This document shows, one piece after another, positions 34,401 through 43,867 of a DNA stretch of 64,000 nt (position 1 is the stretch's first letter; every line of letters starts with the position of its first letter). Source of the DNA: CAZUDO01 sp964618895. Lineage in GTDB: Bacteria; Desulfobacterota; Binatia; DP-6. Location: positions 62,001 to 126,000 of the forward strand of contig CAZUDO010000059.1 of assembly GCA_964618895.1 (NCBI GenBank), in the 5' to 3' direction. The position numbers and the translations under genes are program-made. The notes below the pieces were generated by a model. It saw only the letters and a list, made by a program, of their open reading frames with translations, had not been told where the DNA came from and ran no database searches.

Positions 34401-34813
34401 ATCGTGAGCGGGAGGGCCGCATTGTACGGGCTCGCGAAACCCCCCGTCATGCCAGCCGCCACCACGCCGGCGAGCCCGACACTGACGGCGCCGACGAGCG
34501 CGATCGGGGCCACGAACCGTTCGCCGAACGCGGTCCGGAGCACGAGCAGGTGCAGGGCGAAGAACACCATTACCGCCAGCCGCAGCATCGCGAGGCCACC
34601 CGCCGCCGCCGGGTACGCGAGCCAGTCGGTCAGGGCGAGTACGGGCGCCAGGGCGATCGTCACCAGGTCCGCCGTGCGCACGCCGTCGCGGCAGCGCTGC
34701 CGGCGCCAGGTGCGGAAGGCGGTCGCAACGGCAGCATCGTCGTCGCTGGGTCGTTCCCCCGTCGTCCTGTCCACGCGCACCCCCGTCCACGAGTTGCGTA
34801 AGCGCGCAATCAT
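31412..34813 (-). CDS. Hybrid sensor histidine kinase with PAS domains, receiver and HPt
   Basis: About 1133 residues from ATG 34813, placed 13 bp after the upstream stop. Order: N-terminal membrane region of about six spans (to residue about 205); PAS units at about 225-345, 350-475 and 480-605, the latter two with WD-type PAS_3 signatures and PAC ends (DVTERNRAY, DVTERRRAE); HisKA with FLANMSHEIRTPMNGVIGM; HATPase with NLVGNAIKF, DTGIGIP and GGTGLGLAI; receiver (VLLAEDNPVNG, DVVLMDVQMPEMDG, phosphoacceptor Asp); HPt with AHRLKGS. A complete internal phosphorelay whose output regulator is not in the neighbourhood. Signal unknown. Confidence 0.93.
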   Translation of the reverse strand: MIARLRNSWTGVRVDRTTGERPSDDDAAVATAFRTWRRQRCRDGVRTADLVTIALAPVLALTDWLAYPAAAGGLAMLRLAVMVFFALHLLVLRTAFGERFVAPIALVGAVSVGLAGVVAAGMTGGFASPYNAALPLTMVFTALLVPWSAAWMAGASALFLALSAARPLVWPLDDGQVYTTSLLGDTVIAGLVVLMVALRERLQWRTFRTQRALESAYDQKRDHEAQLRAVLASTIDPMITIDADGIVQLASDSVARVFGWTPRELVGQHVRVVIPERERTWCEAALDTARRQPGEVRPWTGEGRGLRLDGSTFACEVTAWPLRRSGDGRAVFTGIVRDVSERRRTEDALRLTQERFRVVASVVTDALWDWDMRTGEVWYAENAGAKFGYLVSEVGADVAWWRDKIHPDDRARVVATIEATLRGDGARWREEFRFRRADGSYVDIVDHGFVMRDARGKAERMIGAMLDVTERNRAYAALRESDARLKLCLDAARMGTWDVDLSTGKVTWSEGYELLFGLPPGGFDGRIATFVGLVHPDDRVELARTLARNVANGTDHVAEFRIVWQDGSVRWRATFGRVFRDAQDIPVRISGVGMDVTERRRAEEELRAARDQAVEATRLKSEFLANMSHEIRTPMNGVIGMTDLALDTELSAEQREYLNAARSSASDLLRILNDILDFSKIEAGKLELEAVPFPIRQRLGETLRPLDVRARQRGLTLAWAVAPHVPEILVGDPTRLRQVVVNLVGNAIKFTRHGEVVVRIGVETRDDAALTLHLSVRDTGIGIPADKLALIFEPFTQADGSTTREYGGTGLGLAIARELVERMGGALWVESTVGQGSTFHATVRMGVQAGTWHEERVRGEDDPLATHPPLRVLLAEDNPVNGQVAVRLLERQGHRVVAVGDGRQALSALEDEEFDVVLMDVQMPEMDGLAATEAIRTREATTGRHLPIVAVTAHAMKSDRERCLAAGVDAYVAKPIRAQELFAAIARVLPGGTSDGAAPRASTAVDPSPGGAVLDRRTLLDQMGADSGLALEAVRLFRDDARHTLIELRAALTRGDALRLEHAAHRLKGSLATLAAGAAREAAWHVETLGHAGVLDDAEHAVAALERELARLEPELTAFTKALRDGEPVDPPR

Positions 34814-34826
34814 CTCCACGACCGAC

Positions 34827-35591
34827 CTAGATGTCAACGAAATCCTGCTGCCCGCGCGTCGGTTGCTGCCCAGGCAGTTCGGCAAGGAAGCGCCCGCGCA
34901 CGTGTTCCGTCAGACGTTCGACGGAGAGCTGCCCGAAAGTCGTAGGGGGAATCTCGTCGAGCACCCGGATGCGGATGGTGTGCTGGCCCTGGAGCACGAA
35001 GCCGCGCTTGGGGAGCGCCTGCGCGGTGCCCTCGACGATGATCGGCAGGATCGGCACCCCGGCCTGCTGCGCCAGGGTGAAGGCGCCGGGCTTGAACGCC
35101 TGCAGCCGCCCGTCGGCCGAACGCGTGCCTTCGGGGAACATCATGATCGAGCTGCCGGCGGCGAGCGCCTCCTCGCACAGGCGCATCATCCGGGCGACAC
35201 TGTCACGCCGCCCGCGCACCAGCGGGATGTAGCGGTTGAGCCACATGTTCCAGCCGATGCAGGGAATGCGGAAGTTCTCGATCTTGGACACCCACTTGAA
35301 GTGCGCGAACAGGCGGAAGAGGACCAGGACGTCGAGCAGCGACTGGTGGTTGGCGACCATGACGTAGGCCGCCCCCGGGCGGATCTTCTCCCGCCCCTCG
35401 ACCCGGACGCGCCACACCGGGCTGCACCAGGTGTAGAGCGATGCCCAGAAGCAGGTGAAGCGGTGCAGGACCACCAGCCGGCGGTCGAAGGCCACCGTGA
35501 CCGCCCAGAGGAGCAACGCCACCGGGAACAGCACCAGCGAGCTGACCGTCAGGAAGACCCAGAAGAGCAGCGACCCCAGCCGCCGGCGCAC
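34827..35591 (-). CDS. plsC: 1-acyl-sn-glycerol-3-phosphate acyltransferase
   Basis: Lysophosphatidate acyltransferase family, making phosphatidic acid at the inner membrane. The catalytic H-x4-D motif is in MVANHQSLLDVL and the glycerol-phosphate-binding motif in MMFPEGTRSADG; NRYIPLVRGRRDS is block III. Two hydrophobic stretches precede the catalytic region. I use GTG 35591 (about 254 residues); an extension to 35702 would add a basic segment of low resemblance. It overlaps nothing, lies 13 bp upstream of the hybrid kinase on the same strand, and is divergent from the peroxiredoxin gene. Confidence 0.9.
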   Translation of the reverse strand: MRRRLGSLLFWVFLTVSSLVLFPVALLLWAVTVAFDRRLVVLHRFTCFWASLYTWCSPVWRVRVEGREKIRPGAAYVMVANHQSLLDVLVLFRLFAHFKWVSKIENFRIPCIGWNMWLNRYIPLVRGRRDSVARMMRLCEEALAAGSSIMMFPEGTRSADGRLQAFKPGAFTLAQQAGVPILPIIVEGTAQALPKRGFVLQGQHTIRIRVLDEIPPTTFGQLSVERLTEHVRGRFLAELPGQQPTRGQQDFVDI

Positions 35592-35719
35592 GGCTGCGGT
35601 GTAGCAGCCCGGCCCGCCGGGGGCCAGCGCCCGACCGGTCCGATCGACCGGTCCATTGACCCTCCGCACGCGGCGCGCTACGGATCGGGCAAACCCCACC
35701 AAGCAGAAAGGAGCTCCCC

Positions 35720-36355
35720 ATGGCCATTCAAATCGGCGACGTCGCCCCCGACTTCGACCAGGACTCTACCGACGGCAAGGTCCGCTTTCACGACTGGATC
35801 GGGAACCAGTGGGCGATCCTGTTCTCCCACCCGAAGGACTTCACCCCGGTGTGCACCACCGAGCTCGGCCTGGCCGCCAAGCTGAAGGGCGAGTTCGACA
35901 AGCGCAACTGCAAGACGATCGCGGTCAGCGTCGACGACGTGGCGTCGCACAAGGGCTGGGTCGGCGACATCGAAGAGACCCAGAAGACCACGATGAACTT
36001 CCCCATCCTGGCCGACCCGGACCGCAAGGTGGCGTCGCTCTACGGCATGATCCACCCGAACGCCAATAACACGCTCACCGTGCGCTCGGTCTTCTTCATC
36101 GACCCCGCCAAGAAGGTGCGGGCGATGATCACCTACCCCGCCAGCACGGGCCGCAACTTCGACGAGCTGCTGCGCGTCCTCGACTCGCTCCAGTTGACCG
36201 ACCACCACCAGGTGGCCACGCCCGCCAACTGGAAGGACGGCGACGACTGCGTGATCGTGCCGGCGCTCACCGACGAGCAGGCCAAGCCCAAGTTCCCGAA
36301 GGGGTGGAAGACGCTCAAGCCGTACCTGCGCATGACGCCGCAACCCAACAAATAG
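35720..36355 (+). CDS. 1-Cys peroxiredoxin (Prx6-type)
   Basis: A 211-residue cytosolic thiol peroxidase that reduces H2O2 and alkyl hydroperoxides. ATG 35720 has a strong AAAGGAG site 8 bp upstream. The active site is HPKDFTPVCTTELG with the peroxidatic Cys of PVCTTE, and the long C-terminal arm (GDDCVIVPAL ... KFPKGWKTLKPYLRMTPQP) is diagnostic of the 1-Cys Prx6 subgroup. A second Cys (GDDCVI) is not at the classical resolving position. Stand-alone gene; likely induced by oxidative stress. Confidence 0.95.
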   Translation: MAIQIGDVAPDFDQDSTDGKVRFHDWIGNQWAILFSHPKDFTPVCTTELGLAAKLKGEFDKRNCKTIAVSVDDVASHKGWVGDIEETQKTTMNFPILADPDRKVASLYGMIHPNANNTLTVRSVFFIDPAKKVRAMITYPASTGRNFDELLRVLDSLQLTDHHQVATPANWKDGDDCVIVPALTDEQAKPKFPKGWKTLKPYLRMTPQPNK

Positions 36356-36378
36356 TTCCGTCGACGGGCGCGGCCCTG

Positions 36379-36540
36379 GTGCGGATCGTGGCGGCGGCCA
36401 CCGCCGCGCTGCTGCTCGCCACGCCGGCGCGGAGCGACGTCTCCACCGGCCAGGCGCGCGGCCTGGTACGCGCGCAGTTGTTGGGCAAGGAGTTCCCGGT
36501 CCGACAGGTCGGCCACCGGCAGCAAAGGAGGGAACATGAC
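36379..36540 (+). pseudogene. Possible remnant of a secreted protein N-terminus before hdeD-like gene
   Basis: From GTG 36379 the frame reads as a clean signal peptide, VRIVAAATAALLLATPARSD, then VSTGQARGLVRAQLLGKEF. After about 45 residues it loses protein-like character and runs out of frame through the start of the HdeD gene. The likely reading is a truncated gene at a recombination junction. It could also be chance coding in a GC-rich leader, so confidence is low. Confidence 0.3.
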
Positions 36541-37111
36541 CCAGACAAAGGGACTCCTCGCGGGCATCACGCAGGGTACGCGCGCGGCCGGCATCGCACT
36601 GATCGGCCTCGGGGTGCTCTCGGCCTTGCTCCCGGCATTCACGGGCGCGCCGGTGATGATCCTCATCGGCATCCTGCTCCTCCTTGCCGGGCTCGCCCGC
36701 GGCTGGTTCGGCTGGCGGAGCTGGTCCGAGGGCAAGGGGCCCATGGGCGTCGTGCTGGGTGCGCTCGCCGTGGCATGCGGGCTCGCCGTCGTCGCGAACC
36801 CGGTGTCGACCCTCGAGACGGTCGCGTCGATCGTCGCCGCCTACATGGTCCTCGACGGGATCGCTGCGGTCGTCCTGTCCGCGCGGCTTCGCGACGAGGA
36901 AGGGCGCGCGTGGGTGTGGGGCGACGCGATCCTTTCCGTGCTCCTCGGCGTCTCGATGTGGATCGGCTGGCCCCTCTCCGGCGTGCGGGCGCTCGGTCTT
37001 CTCCTCGGCGCGAAGCTCGCGTCGGCGGGCGCCGTCCTCCTTCGCGTCGGACGCCGGATCCATCGCGTCGGCGAGGGAGCGGCCGCCCTGCGCGCGCGGC
37101 TCGATCGTTGA
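36536..37111 (+). CDS. HdeD family membrane protein
   Basis: A 191-residue protein from ATG 36536 with a strong AAAGGAGG site. Six hydrophobic spans in pairs (GIALIGLGVLSALLPAF, VMILIGILLLLAGLA, GVVLGALAVACGLAVVA, TVASIVAAYMVLDGIAAVVL, WGDAILSVLLGVSMWIGWP, LGLLLGAKLASAGAVLL) follow the HdeD/DUF308 pattern. HdeD is tied to acid resistance in enterobacteria; elsewhere its role is open. It is the first intact gene of a same-strand block running to 41297 (aquaporin, broken protein, parvulin, three HupE/UreJ proteins). Confidence 0.85.
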   Translation: MTQTKGLLAGITQGTRAAGIALIGLGVLSALLPAFTGAPVMILIGILLLLAGLARGWFGWRSWSEGKGPMGVVLGALAVACGLAVVANPVSTLETVASIVAAYMVLDGIAAVVLSARLRDEEGRAWVWGDAILSVLLGVSMWIGWPLSGVRALGLLLGAKLASAGAVLLRVGRRIHRVGEGAAALRARLDR

Positions 37112-37163
37112 GTCGTCGTGTGACAGCTTGCTTCAATATCATGACCAAAAAAGGGGGAGTCGA

Positions 37164-37862
37164 ATGAGCAATCGGCTGATGGCGGAATTTCTCGGCACCT
37201 TCTGGCTCGTCTTCGGTGGCTGCGGCAGCGCGGTGCTCGCCGCGGCATTCCCCGACGTGGGGATCGGCTTCCTCGGCGTGGCGCTCGCGTTCGGCCTGAC
37301 CGTTCTCACGATGGTGTACGCCGTCGGACACATCTCGGGCGGGCACTTCAACCCCGCGGTCTCGGTCGGGCTCGTCGTCGGAGGCCGGTTCGACGCCGCG
37401 TCGCTCCCCGGCTACGTGATCGCACAGGTGCTCGGAGCGATCGCCGCCGGCGGTGTGCTCGCCGTGATCGCGGGCGGCAAGGAGGGCTTCGACCTCGTCG
37501 CGTCGGGCTTCGCCGCGAACGGCTACGGCGCGCACTCGCCGGGCGGCTACTCGATGGTCGCCGCGCTCGTCGCCGAGGTCGTGCTCACCTTCTTCTTCCT
37601 CTTCATCATCCTCGGCAGCACGGATTCGCGTGCACCCGCCGGCTTCGCGCCGATCGCCATCGGCCTCGCGCTCACGCTGATCCACCTGATCGGCATCCCG
37701 GTGACCAACCTCTCGGTGAACCCGGCGCGCAGCACGGGCCCGGCGGTCTTCGTCGGCGGCTGGGCCCTGGGGCAGCTCTGGCTGTTCTGGATCGCGCCCA
37801 TCGTGGGCGCCGCGCTCGCGGGCGTCACGTATCAGGTCGTGGCGGGGGAGTCGGAACGATAG
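37164..37862 (+). CDS. aqpZ: Aquaporin Z family channel
   Basis: A 232-residue major intrinsic protein from ATG 37164, with an AAGGGGG site 5-6 bp upstream. Both NPA half-helices are intact (SGGHFNPAVSVGL and NLSVNPARSTGPA), and six spans are visible. The N-terminal MAEFLGTFWLVFGGCGSAVLA and the Arg after the second NPA match AqpZ-type water channels rather than glycerol facilitators, which have an Asp there. Likely mediates water flux across the inner membrane. It lies 53 bp after the HdeD gene in the same direction. Confidence 0.93.
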   Translation: MSNRLMAEFLGTFWLVFGGCGSAVLAAAFPDVGIGFLGVALAFGLTVLTMVYAVGHISGGHFNPAVSVGLVVGGRFDAASLPGYVIAQVLGAIAAGGVLAVIAGGKEGFDLVASGFAANGYGAHSPGGYSMVAALVAEVVLTFFFLFIILGSTDSRAPAGFAPIAIGLALTLIHLIGIPVTNLSVNPARSTGPAVFVGGWALGQLWLFWIAPIVGAALAGVTYQVVAGESER

Positions 37863-37890
37863 GTCGCAGTCCCTCCGGCGGGTCTCACCG

Positions 37891-38284
37891 ATGACCATGA
37901 CACTGCTCGTCGTCCTCGAGCTCTCGGTGATGGCGCTCATCTTCGCCATGTACGTCGTGGTCCCGATCGCGGTTCTCCTCGCCGTGAAGGCCCTGCCGCT
38001 GCCGGTCGCCGTCAAGACGGCGATGGTCGTCCTCGCCATCTCGGCCGGAGCACCGCTCCTGCCGCGGAAGCTGATGACGCTCGGCCGCGAGGGATACGTC
38101 TTCAGCCTGATCGTCACCTCCTCGCTGCTCGCGGTCGTGGCGGTGCCCGCTCGCGGCGTCGACGGTGCCGGGCCCGCGGACCGTGGCGTTCGTCCTGGCC
38201 TACGTGATCGCCTCGGCGGCCGTCTCCATCCCCTACTTGAAGTGGCGCGCGCGGGCGACCGCCGGCGCTACGGCCGTCGCTTGA
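37891..38284 (+). pseudogene. Frameshifted multi-span membrane protein (Na+-dependent transporter-like)
   Basis: From ATG 37891 about 85 residues read as membrane protein (VLELSVMALIFAMYVVV, then LPVAVKTAMVVLAISAGAPLLP and FSLIVTSSLLAVVAVPA). Past about 38145 this frame becomes Arg/Gly-rich. The coding signal resumes from about 38178 in the next frame as TVAFVLAYVIASAAVSIPYLKW, ending at the TGA 38282-38284. The first part resembles the beginning of bile-acid/sodium-symporter-like transporters, which are about 300 residues, so the gene has also lost much of its middle. It lies in the HdeD-to-HupE block, 8 bp before the parvulin. Confidence 0.7.
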
Positions 38285-38291
38285 CCGAAGC

Positions 38292-39128
38292 GTGAAGTCC
38301 GTCGTCCGCGAGCCGCTCGTACATTTCCTGCTTCTGGGTGCCCTGCTCTTCCTGTGGTTCGAGTGGCAGGGAGGCTCGGGCGGTCCCGGCTCCAGCCAGA
38401 TCGCCATCACGCGCGGCCTGATCGACCATCTGGCATCGGGGTTCTCCCGGACCTGGCAGCGGCCCCCGACCGACGCCGAGGTGAAGGGGCTGATCGACGA
38501 CTACGTGAGGGAAGAGCTCGCCACCCGCGAGGCGCTGGCCATGGGCCTCGATCGCGACGACACGATCATCAGACGCCGGCTCCGGCAGAAGTTCGAGTTT
38601 CTCGTCGAGGACGCGGCCGAGTCGTCTCCGCCGACGGACGAGGAGCTCCGCGCCTGGGTGGAGGGACACCCCGACTCGTTCCGCATCGAGCCCCAGGTGT
38701 CCTTCCGGCAGATCTACCTGAGCGCGGACCGTCGACATGCGTCGGCCTCCGCCGACGCCGAGAAGCTGCTCGCGACACTACAGACCGGGGGTCCCGGCGT
38801 CGCGACCGCGGACATGGGCGATCCGTCGATGCTCCCCGCCGAGCAGCCGCTCGTGCCGCTCAGCGATGTGGCGCGCTCCTTCGGGGACGCCTTCGCGCAG
38901 AAGCTGGCGGCAATCGAGCCGGGCCAATGGACGGGCCCGGTAGAATCCCCGTACGGAGTGCACCTCGTTCTCGTGCGCGAGCGTGTTGCCGGCTCCGCGC
39001 CCGAGTTCTCGACGATCCGGCCGCTGGTGGAGCGCGAGTTCCTGACGGAGCGGCGGAAGGCGGCGATCGAAGGCCTCTACGCGCGACTGCTCGAGAAGTA
39101 CACGGTCGCGATCGAGAGCCCGCGATGA
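38292..39128 (+). CDS. Parvulin-type peptidyl-prolyl cis-trans isomerase, membrane-anchored
   Basis: A 278-residue protein from GTG 38292. An N-terminal anchor (PLVHFLLLGALLFLWFEW) is followed by a SurA/PpiC-like helical chaperone segment (DDYVREELATREALAMGLDRD ... LRQKFEFLVED) and a degenerate parvulin domain (PQVSFRQIYLSADRRH ... GPVESPYGVHLVLVRER). The usual parvulin His-containing motifs are only partly kept. Acts on exported proteins at the periplasmic face. Its stop overlaps the HupE/UreJ start by 4 bp, a gene pairing repeatedly seen in proteobacteria. Confidence 0.88.
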   Translation: MKSVVREPLVHFLLLGALLFLWFEWQGGSGGPGSSQIAITRGLIDHLASGFSRTWQRPPTDAEVKGLIDDYVREELATREALAMGLDRDDTIIRRRLRQKFEFLVEDAAESSPPTDEELRAWVEGHPDSFRIEPQVSFRQIYLSADRRHASASADAEKLLATLQTGGPGVATADMGDPSMLPAEQPLVPLSDVARSFGDAFAQKLAAIEPGQWTGPVESPYGVHLVLVRERVAGSAPEFSTIRPLVEREFLTERRKAAIEGLYARLLEKYTVAIESPR

Positions 39129-40132
39129 GGCGACGCCTCGTCGCGGGGCTCGCCGCAAGCCTCGCGTTGATCTGGGCGCACGTCGCGGGCGCCCACGAGG
39201 TCCGCCCCGGCTTCCTCGAGCTTCGCCAGACGGGACCGGAGACCTACGCGTTCCTCTGGAAGAAGCCGGCCGGCGGCGAGGTCGATATCCAGATCGCCCC
39301 CGTCGTCCCGAAGGACTGCCGGCTCGCCACGCCCGACCGCCAGCAGCTCTCGCCGGGCGCGGTCATCGTACGCGGTACGCTCGCCTGCCCGGATGGCCTC
39401 GCGGGAAGGACGATCGCGATCGCCGGGCTCGAGACCACGGTGACCGACGTCCTCGTGCGCCTCCATCACGCCGACGGGCAGCTCGAGGGCCATCTCCTCC
39501 GCCCGGCGACGCCGTCGGTCACCTTCGGCGGCAACGTCCGCGCCACCGAGCGGCTGCTCGGCTATGTCCAGCTCGGCATCCAGCACATCCTGCTCGGCGT
39601 CGACCATCTCCTCTTCGTGCTGGGGCTCATGCTGATCGTCGCCGACCGCTGGATGCTGGCGAAGACCATCACGGCCTTCACCGTCGCCCACAGCATCACG
39701 CTCGCGATCGCGACGCTCGGGTGGGCCGCCGCGCCGCTGCCGCCGCTGAACGCCGCCATCGCCCTCAGCATCCTCTTCCTCGGCCCCGAGATCGTGCGCA
39801 CCTGGCGGGGCGAGACGAGCTTCACGATCCGTCACCCGTGGGTGGTGGCGTTCGCCTTCGGGCTCCTGCACGGCTTCGGCTTCGCGAGCGGGCTCACGGC
39901 GATGGGGCTGCCGACGGCCGAGATCCCCCTCGCGCTCCTCCTGTTCAACGTCGGCGTCGAGCTCGGGCAGTTGGCGTTCGTGCTCCTCGTGCTGCTCCTC
40001 GAGCGCGCGTTCCGCGTGCTCGAGGTCCGCTGGTGGCGCTTCGTCGAGCACCTCCCCGGCTACGCGGTAGGCACGCTCGGGGCCTACTGGACGATCCAGC
40101 GCACGGTCGTCCTCCTGGGATGGACGCGATGA
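39125..40132 (+). CDS. HupE/UreJ-2 type membrane protein with periplasmic N-domain
   Basis: A 335-residue protein from ATG 39125, overlapping the parvulin stop. A signal peptide precedes a periplasmic beta domain of about 120 residues (HEVRPGFLELRQTGPETYAF). Six spans follow with LGYVQLGIQHILLGVDHLLFVLGL, AFTVAHSITLAIATLG and LLHGFGFASGL, whose ordered His/Asp pairs are the presumed metal ligands of the HupE_UreJ_2 family. Thought to move nickel or cobalt or to aid metalloprotein assembly; specificity is unknown and no hydrogenase or urease gene is in view. Confidence 0.9.
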   Translation: MRRRLVAGLAASLALIWAHVAGAHEVRPGFLELRQTGPETYAFLWKKPAGGEVDIQIAPVVPKDCRLATPDRQQLSPGAVIVRGTLACPDGLAGRTIAIAGLETTVTDVLVRLHHADGQLEGHLLRPATPSVTFGGNVRATERLLGYVQLGIQHILLGVDHLLFVLGLMLIVADRWMLAKTITAFTVAHSITLAIATLGWAAAPLPPLNAAIALSILFLGPEIVRTWRGETSFTIRHPWVVAFAFGLLHGFGFASGLTAMGLPTAEIPLALLLFNVGVELGQLAFVLLVLLLERAFRVLEVRWWRFVEHLPGYAVGTLGAYWTIQRTVVLLGWTR

Positions 40133-40704
40133 AGGTTCTCCTCGCCGCGGTGACCCTCTGGCCGACCGTCGCCTGGGCCCACGTCGAAGGGGGACGGGCC
40201 GAGGGACTCCTCGCGGGGCTCCGTCACCCCGTCTCCGGCCTCGACCACGTGCTGGCGATGGTCTCGGTCGGACTCTGGGGCGCGCAGCTTGGCGCGCCGG
40301 CCGTCTGGCTGCTGCCAGTGACGTTCCCGGTCGTCATGGCGTTCGGCGGGATGCTCGGGCTCGCCGGCGTGGCGCTGCCGGGCGTCGAGGTCGGGATCGC
40401 GCTGTCCGCGATCCTGCTCGGCCTGGCGGTCCTCGCCGCATGGCGGCCGGCGCCATGGGCCGCCGCGACCATCGTCGGCTTCTTCGCCGTCTTCCACGGG
40501 AACGCCCACGGCACGGAGCTTCCACCAGGGGCGAGCGGGCTCGCCTACAGCATGGGCTTCGTGGCGGCGACGGGCACGCTCCACGCCGTCGGCATCGGAA
40601 TCGGTGTCATCCACCGCTGGGGCTGGGGGCGCATGGCATTGCGTGCGGCCGGCGCGTTCGTCGCGGCGGCAGGGACGTGCTTTCTCTGGCGGGCCCTCGC
40701 ATGA
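40129..40704 (+). CDS. HupE/UreJ family Ni/Co permease-like protein
   Basis: About 191 residues from ATG 40129, overlapping the previous stop by 4 bp; an in-frame ATG at 40120 is an alternative. A cleavable signal (VLLAAVTLWPTVAWA) leads to the HupE/UreJ core GLRHPVSGLDHVLAMVSVGLWGAQ and the second metal motif FHGNAHGTELPPGA. Five to six spans. This is the compact UreJ-like form, unlike the larger upstream paralogue. Probably a metal permease of the same transport or assembly unit. Confidence 0.9.
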   Translation: MKVLLAAVTLWPTVAWAHVEGGRAEGLLAGLRHPVSGLDHVLAMVSVGLWGAQLGAPAVWLLPVTFPVVMAFGGMLGLAGVALPGVEVGIALSAILLGLAVLAAWRPAPWAAATIVGFFAVFHGNAHGTELPPGASGLAYSMGFVAATGTLHAVGIGIGVIHRWGWGRMALRAAGAFVAAAGTCFLWRALA

Positions 40705-41297
40705 CGGTTCGTCGGCTGTTCGCAGCGGCGGCGGCCTCGCTGCTGCTGCCGCCGTCCGTGCACGCCCATCTCGTCAACACCGGCCTCGGTCCTTTCTACG
40801 ACGGCGTGTCGCACTTCGCCCTCACGCCCGAAGACGTCGTCCCGGCGTTGGCCCTCGCGCTTCTCGCCGGCCAGGGCGGAGCGCGCATGGGTCGGCTCGC
40901 GCTCTTCGCGCTCCCCGCAGCGTGGCTCGCCGGAGGCCTGGTCGGGCTCGCCTTCCCGACGCCGATCACGGCCGCCGCCCTCACCACCGTGGCGTTCCTC
41001 GTGCTCGGCGGGCTCGTCGCGGCGGATGCCCGTCCGCAGGCCGCGTGGATGGCGATCCTTGCCATCGTGGTCGGCGTCCTTCACGGCGACCTGAATGGGT
41101 CCGCGATGTCGGAGGCGAAGCTCGGCGCGCTCGGCCTCGCTGGCATCGTCGCCACGCTCTTCGTGATCGTCGCGCTGGGCGCCGCCCTGGTCGTCGCGCT
41201 CCGTGCCCCGTGGGCGCGCATCGCCGTGCGCGTGGCCGGAAGCTGGATCGCCGCGACCGGGCTCCTCCTCCTGGGCTGGTCGCTCCGCGCGACCTGA
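40701..41297 (+). CDS. Third HupE/UreJ-like membrane protein
   Basis: A 198-residue protein from ATG 40701, again overlapping the upstream stop by 4 bp. It has a signal peptide, then HLVNTGLGPFYDGVSHFALTPEDVVP, six hydrophobic spans, and a VGVLHGDLNGSAM segment in the position of the second His motif. It is more divergent than the other two but keeps the GDG-SHF/HG pattern of HupE-like proteins. It ends the tight parvulin-HupE operon. The 251 bp after it contain no gene I can support, only a short minus-strand hydrophobic stretch. Confidence 0.75.
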   Translation: MTVRRLFAAAAASLLLPPSVHAHLVNTGLGPFYDGVSHFALTPEDVVPALALALLAGQGGARMGRLALFALPAAWLAGGLVGLAFPTPITAAALTTVAFLVLGGLVAADARPQAAWMAILAIVVGVLHGDLNGSAMSEAKLGALGLAGIVATLFVIVALGAALVVALRAPWARIAVRVAGSWIAATGLLLLGWSLRAT

Positions 41298-41548
41298 GCG
41301 CGCGACGCCGGCGGTCCAGCGGGGAACCACGTGGGCCGTGCTCGGACCAGGCGAACGCAGGCCAGAGGAACGCGGGGTCACCGAGGGAGAAGGCAATCTC
41401 GGCGAGCGTGAGTCCGACGAGGAACACGACGGCCGCCCCGCGCCGCCCGCGATCGGGTCGGCCGCGCGACCGACGAGTGGGCCGCCGAGGTTCCCCGCGT
41501 GCTCGCCAACGTCGTCACATTGGTTTCCGGGGGAACGAGATCGCGTCC

Positions 41549-43171
<1,623 letters not shown>

Positions 43172-43254
43172 GGGGGCGAGTGTATAGCGACGCGCGGCGC
43201 GCGCGGGCAAGCGTGTTGACGCGGCCCCGTCGTCCGGTCGACAACGGGCGCGCG

Positions 43255-43386
43255 ATGGGACTCGCCGACCTGCCCACCCCCGCCCTGTGCCCGACCGTCA
43301 ACCTGCACGACCGCCTGTACGCCGTCCGCGGCGATGAGGTCGTCGACATGTGGCCGGTCGAGGCGCGCGGCTATCTGGCGGCCTGA
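43255..43386 (+). CDS. Small protein of 43 residues, unknown
   Basis: ATG 43255 opens a 43-codon frame (GLADLPTPALCPTVNLHDRL then RGDEVVDMWPVEARGYLAA). I do not recognise it. Its TGA overlaps the next start by one base (TGATG), a common sign of translational coupling, which is the main support for a real gene. No signal peptide or membrane span. Divergent from the acyl-CoA ligase. Confidence 0.5.
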   Translation: MGLADLPTPALCPTVNLHDRLYAVRGDEVVDMWPVEARGYLAA

Positions 43387-43847
43387 TGGCGCGGCTCCTG
43401 GCCGCGTGCGGCGGGTTCCTGCTCGCGGTGGTGTGGATGGACCTGATGTTCGACGTGCAGGCGATGCCGCTCCGCGCCGGCGCGGCCGACGAAGCGGCCG
43501 TGGCATCGATCGCCGCCTACTACCGGCGCGTCACCACCGACGCGTTTCCGATGAACCGCCTGATCGGCGCCGTCATGCTGGTCGCCGTGGCCGGCAGCCT
43601 CTCCCAGGTCGCCCGCCCACCGGGGAGCCGCGCCCGCGCCGTGGCGGCGGCGCTGCTCGCCGTCGGCCCGACCGCGCTCGCCGGGGTGCGCGTGTTCCCG
43701 AACGCCGTTCGCCTGGGCACGCGCGTCGACCCGCTCGCCGTGCAAGCCGAGCTGGCGCACGCGATCCTGGTGGACCACGGGCTCTGCGTCGCCGCCATGT
43801 GCGTCTTCACGGCGCTGCAGCTCACGGCGCCACGCCGCGAACGGTAG
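43386..43847 (+). CDS. Four-span membrane protein of unknown function
   Basis: A 153-residue protein from ATG 43386, coupled to the small gene before it. Hydrophobic spans at LLAACGGFLLAVVWMDLMF, LIGAVMLVAVAGSLSQVA, VAAALLAVGPTALAGVRVF and HAILVDHGLCVAAMCVFTAL are separated by short loops, including a conserved-looking YYRRVTTDAFPMNRLIG segment. This resembles small DUF-type membrane proteins of actinobacteria and proteobacteria, but I cannot name it. It converges with the L,D-transpeptidase gene. Confidence 0.75.
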   Translation: MARLLAACGGFLLAVVWMDLMFDVQAMPLRAGAADEAAVASIAAYYRRVTTDAFPMNRLIGAVMLVAVAGSLSQVARPPGSRARAVAAALLAVGPTALAGVRVFPNAVRLGTRVDPLAVQAELAHAILVDHGLCVAAMCVFTALQLTAPRRER

Positions 43848-43867
43848 CAGAGCAGGGGTCGCGCGCC

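Noticed and set aside
31514..34801. Plus-strand frame of about 1100 codons opposite the hybrid kinase
   Set aside because: Shadow of the kinase; Arg/Ala/His-rich with no recognisable domain.
41303..41427. Hydrophobic minus-strand stretch (VFLVGLTLAEIAFSLGD) after the third HupE gene
   Set aside because: No start, no continuation as protein, and too short to assign; may be a remnant but cannot be supported.
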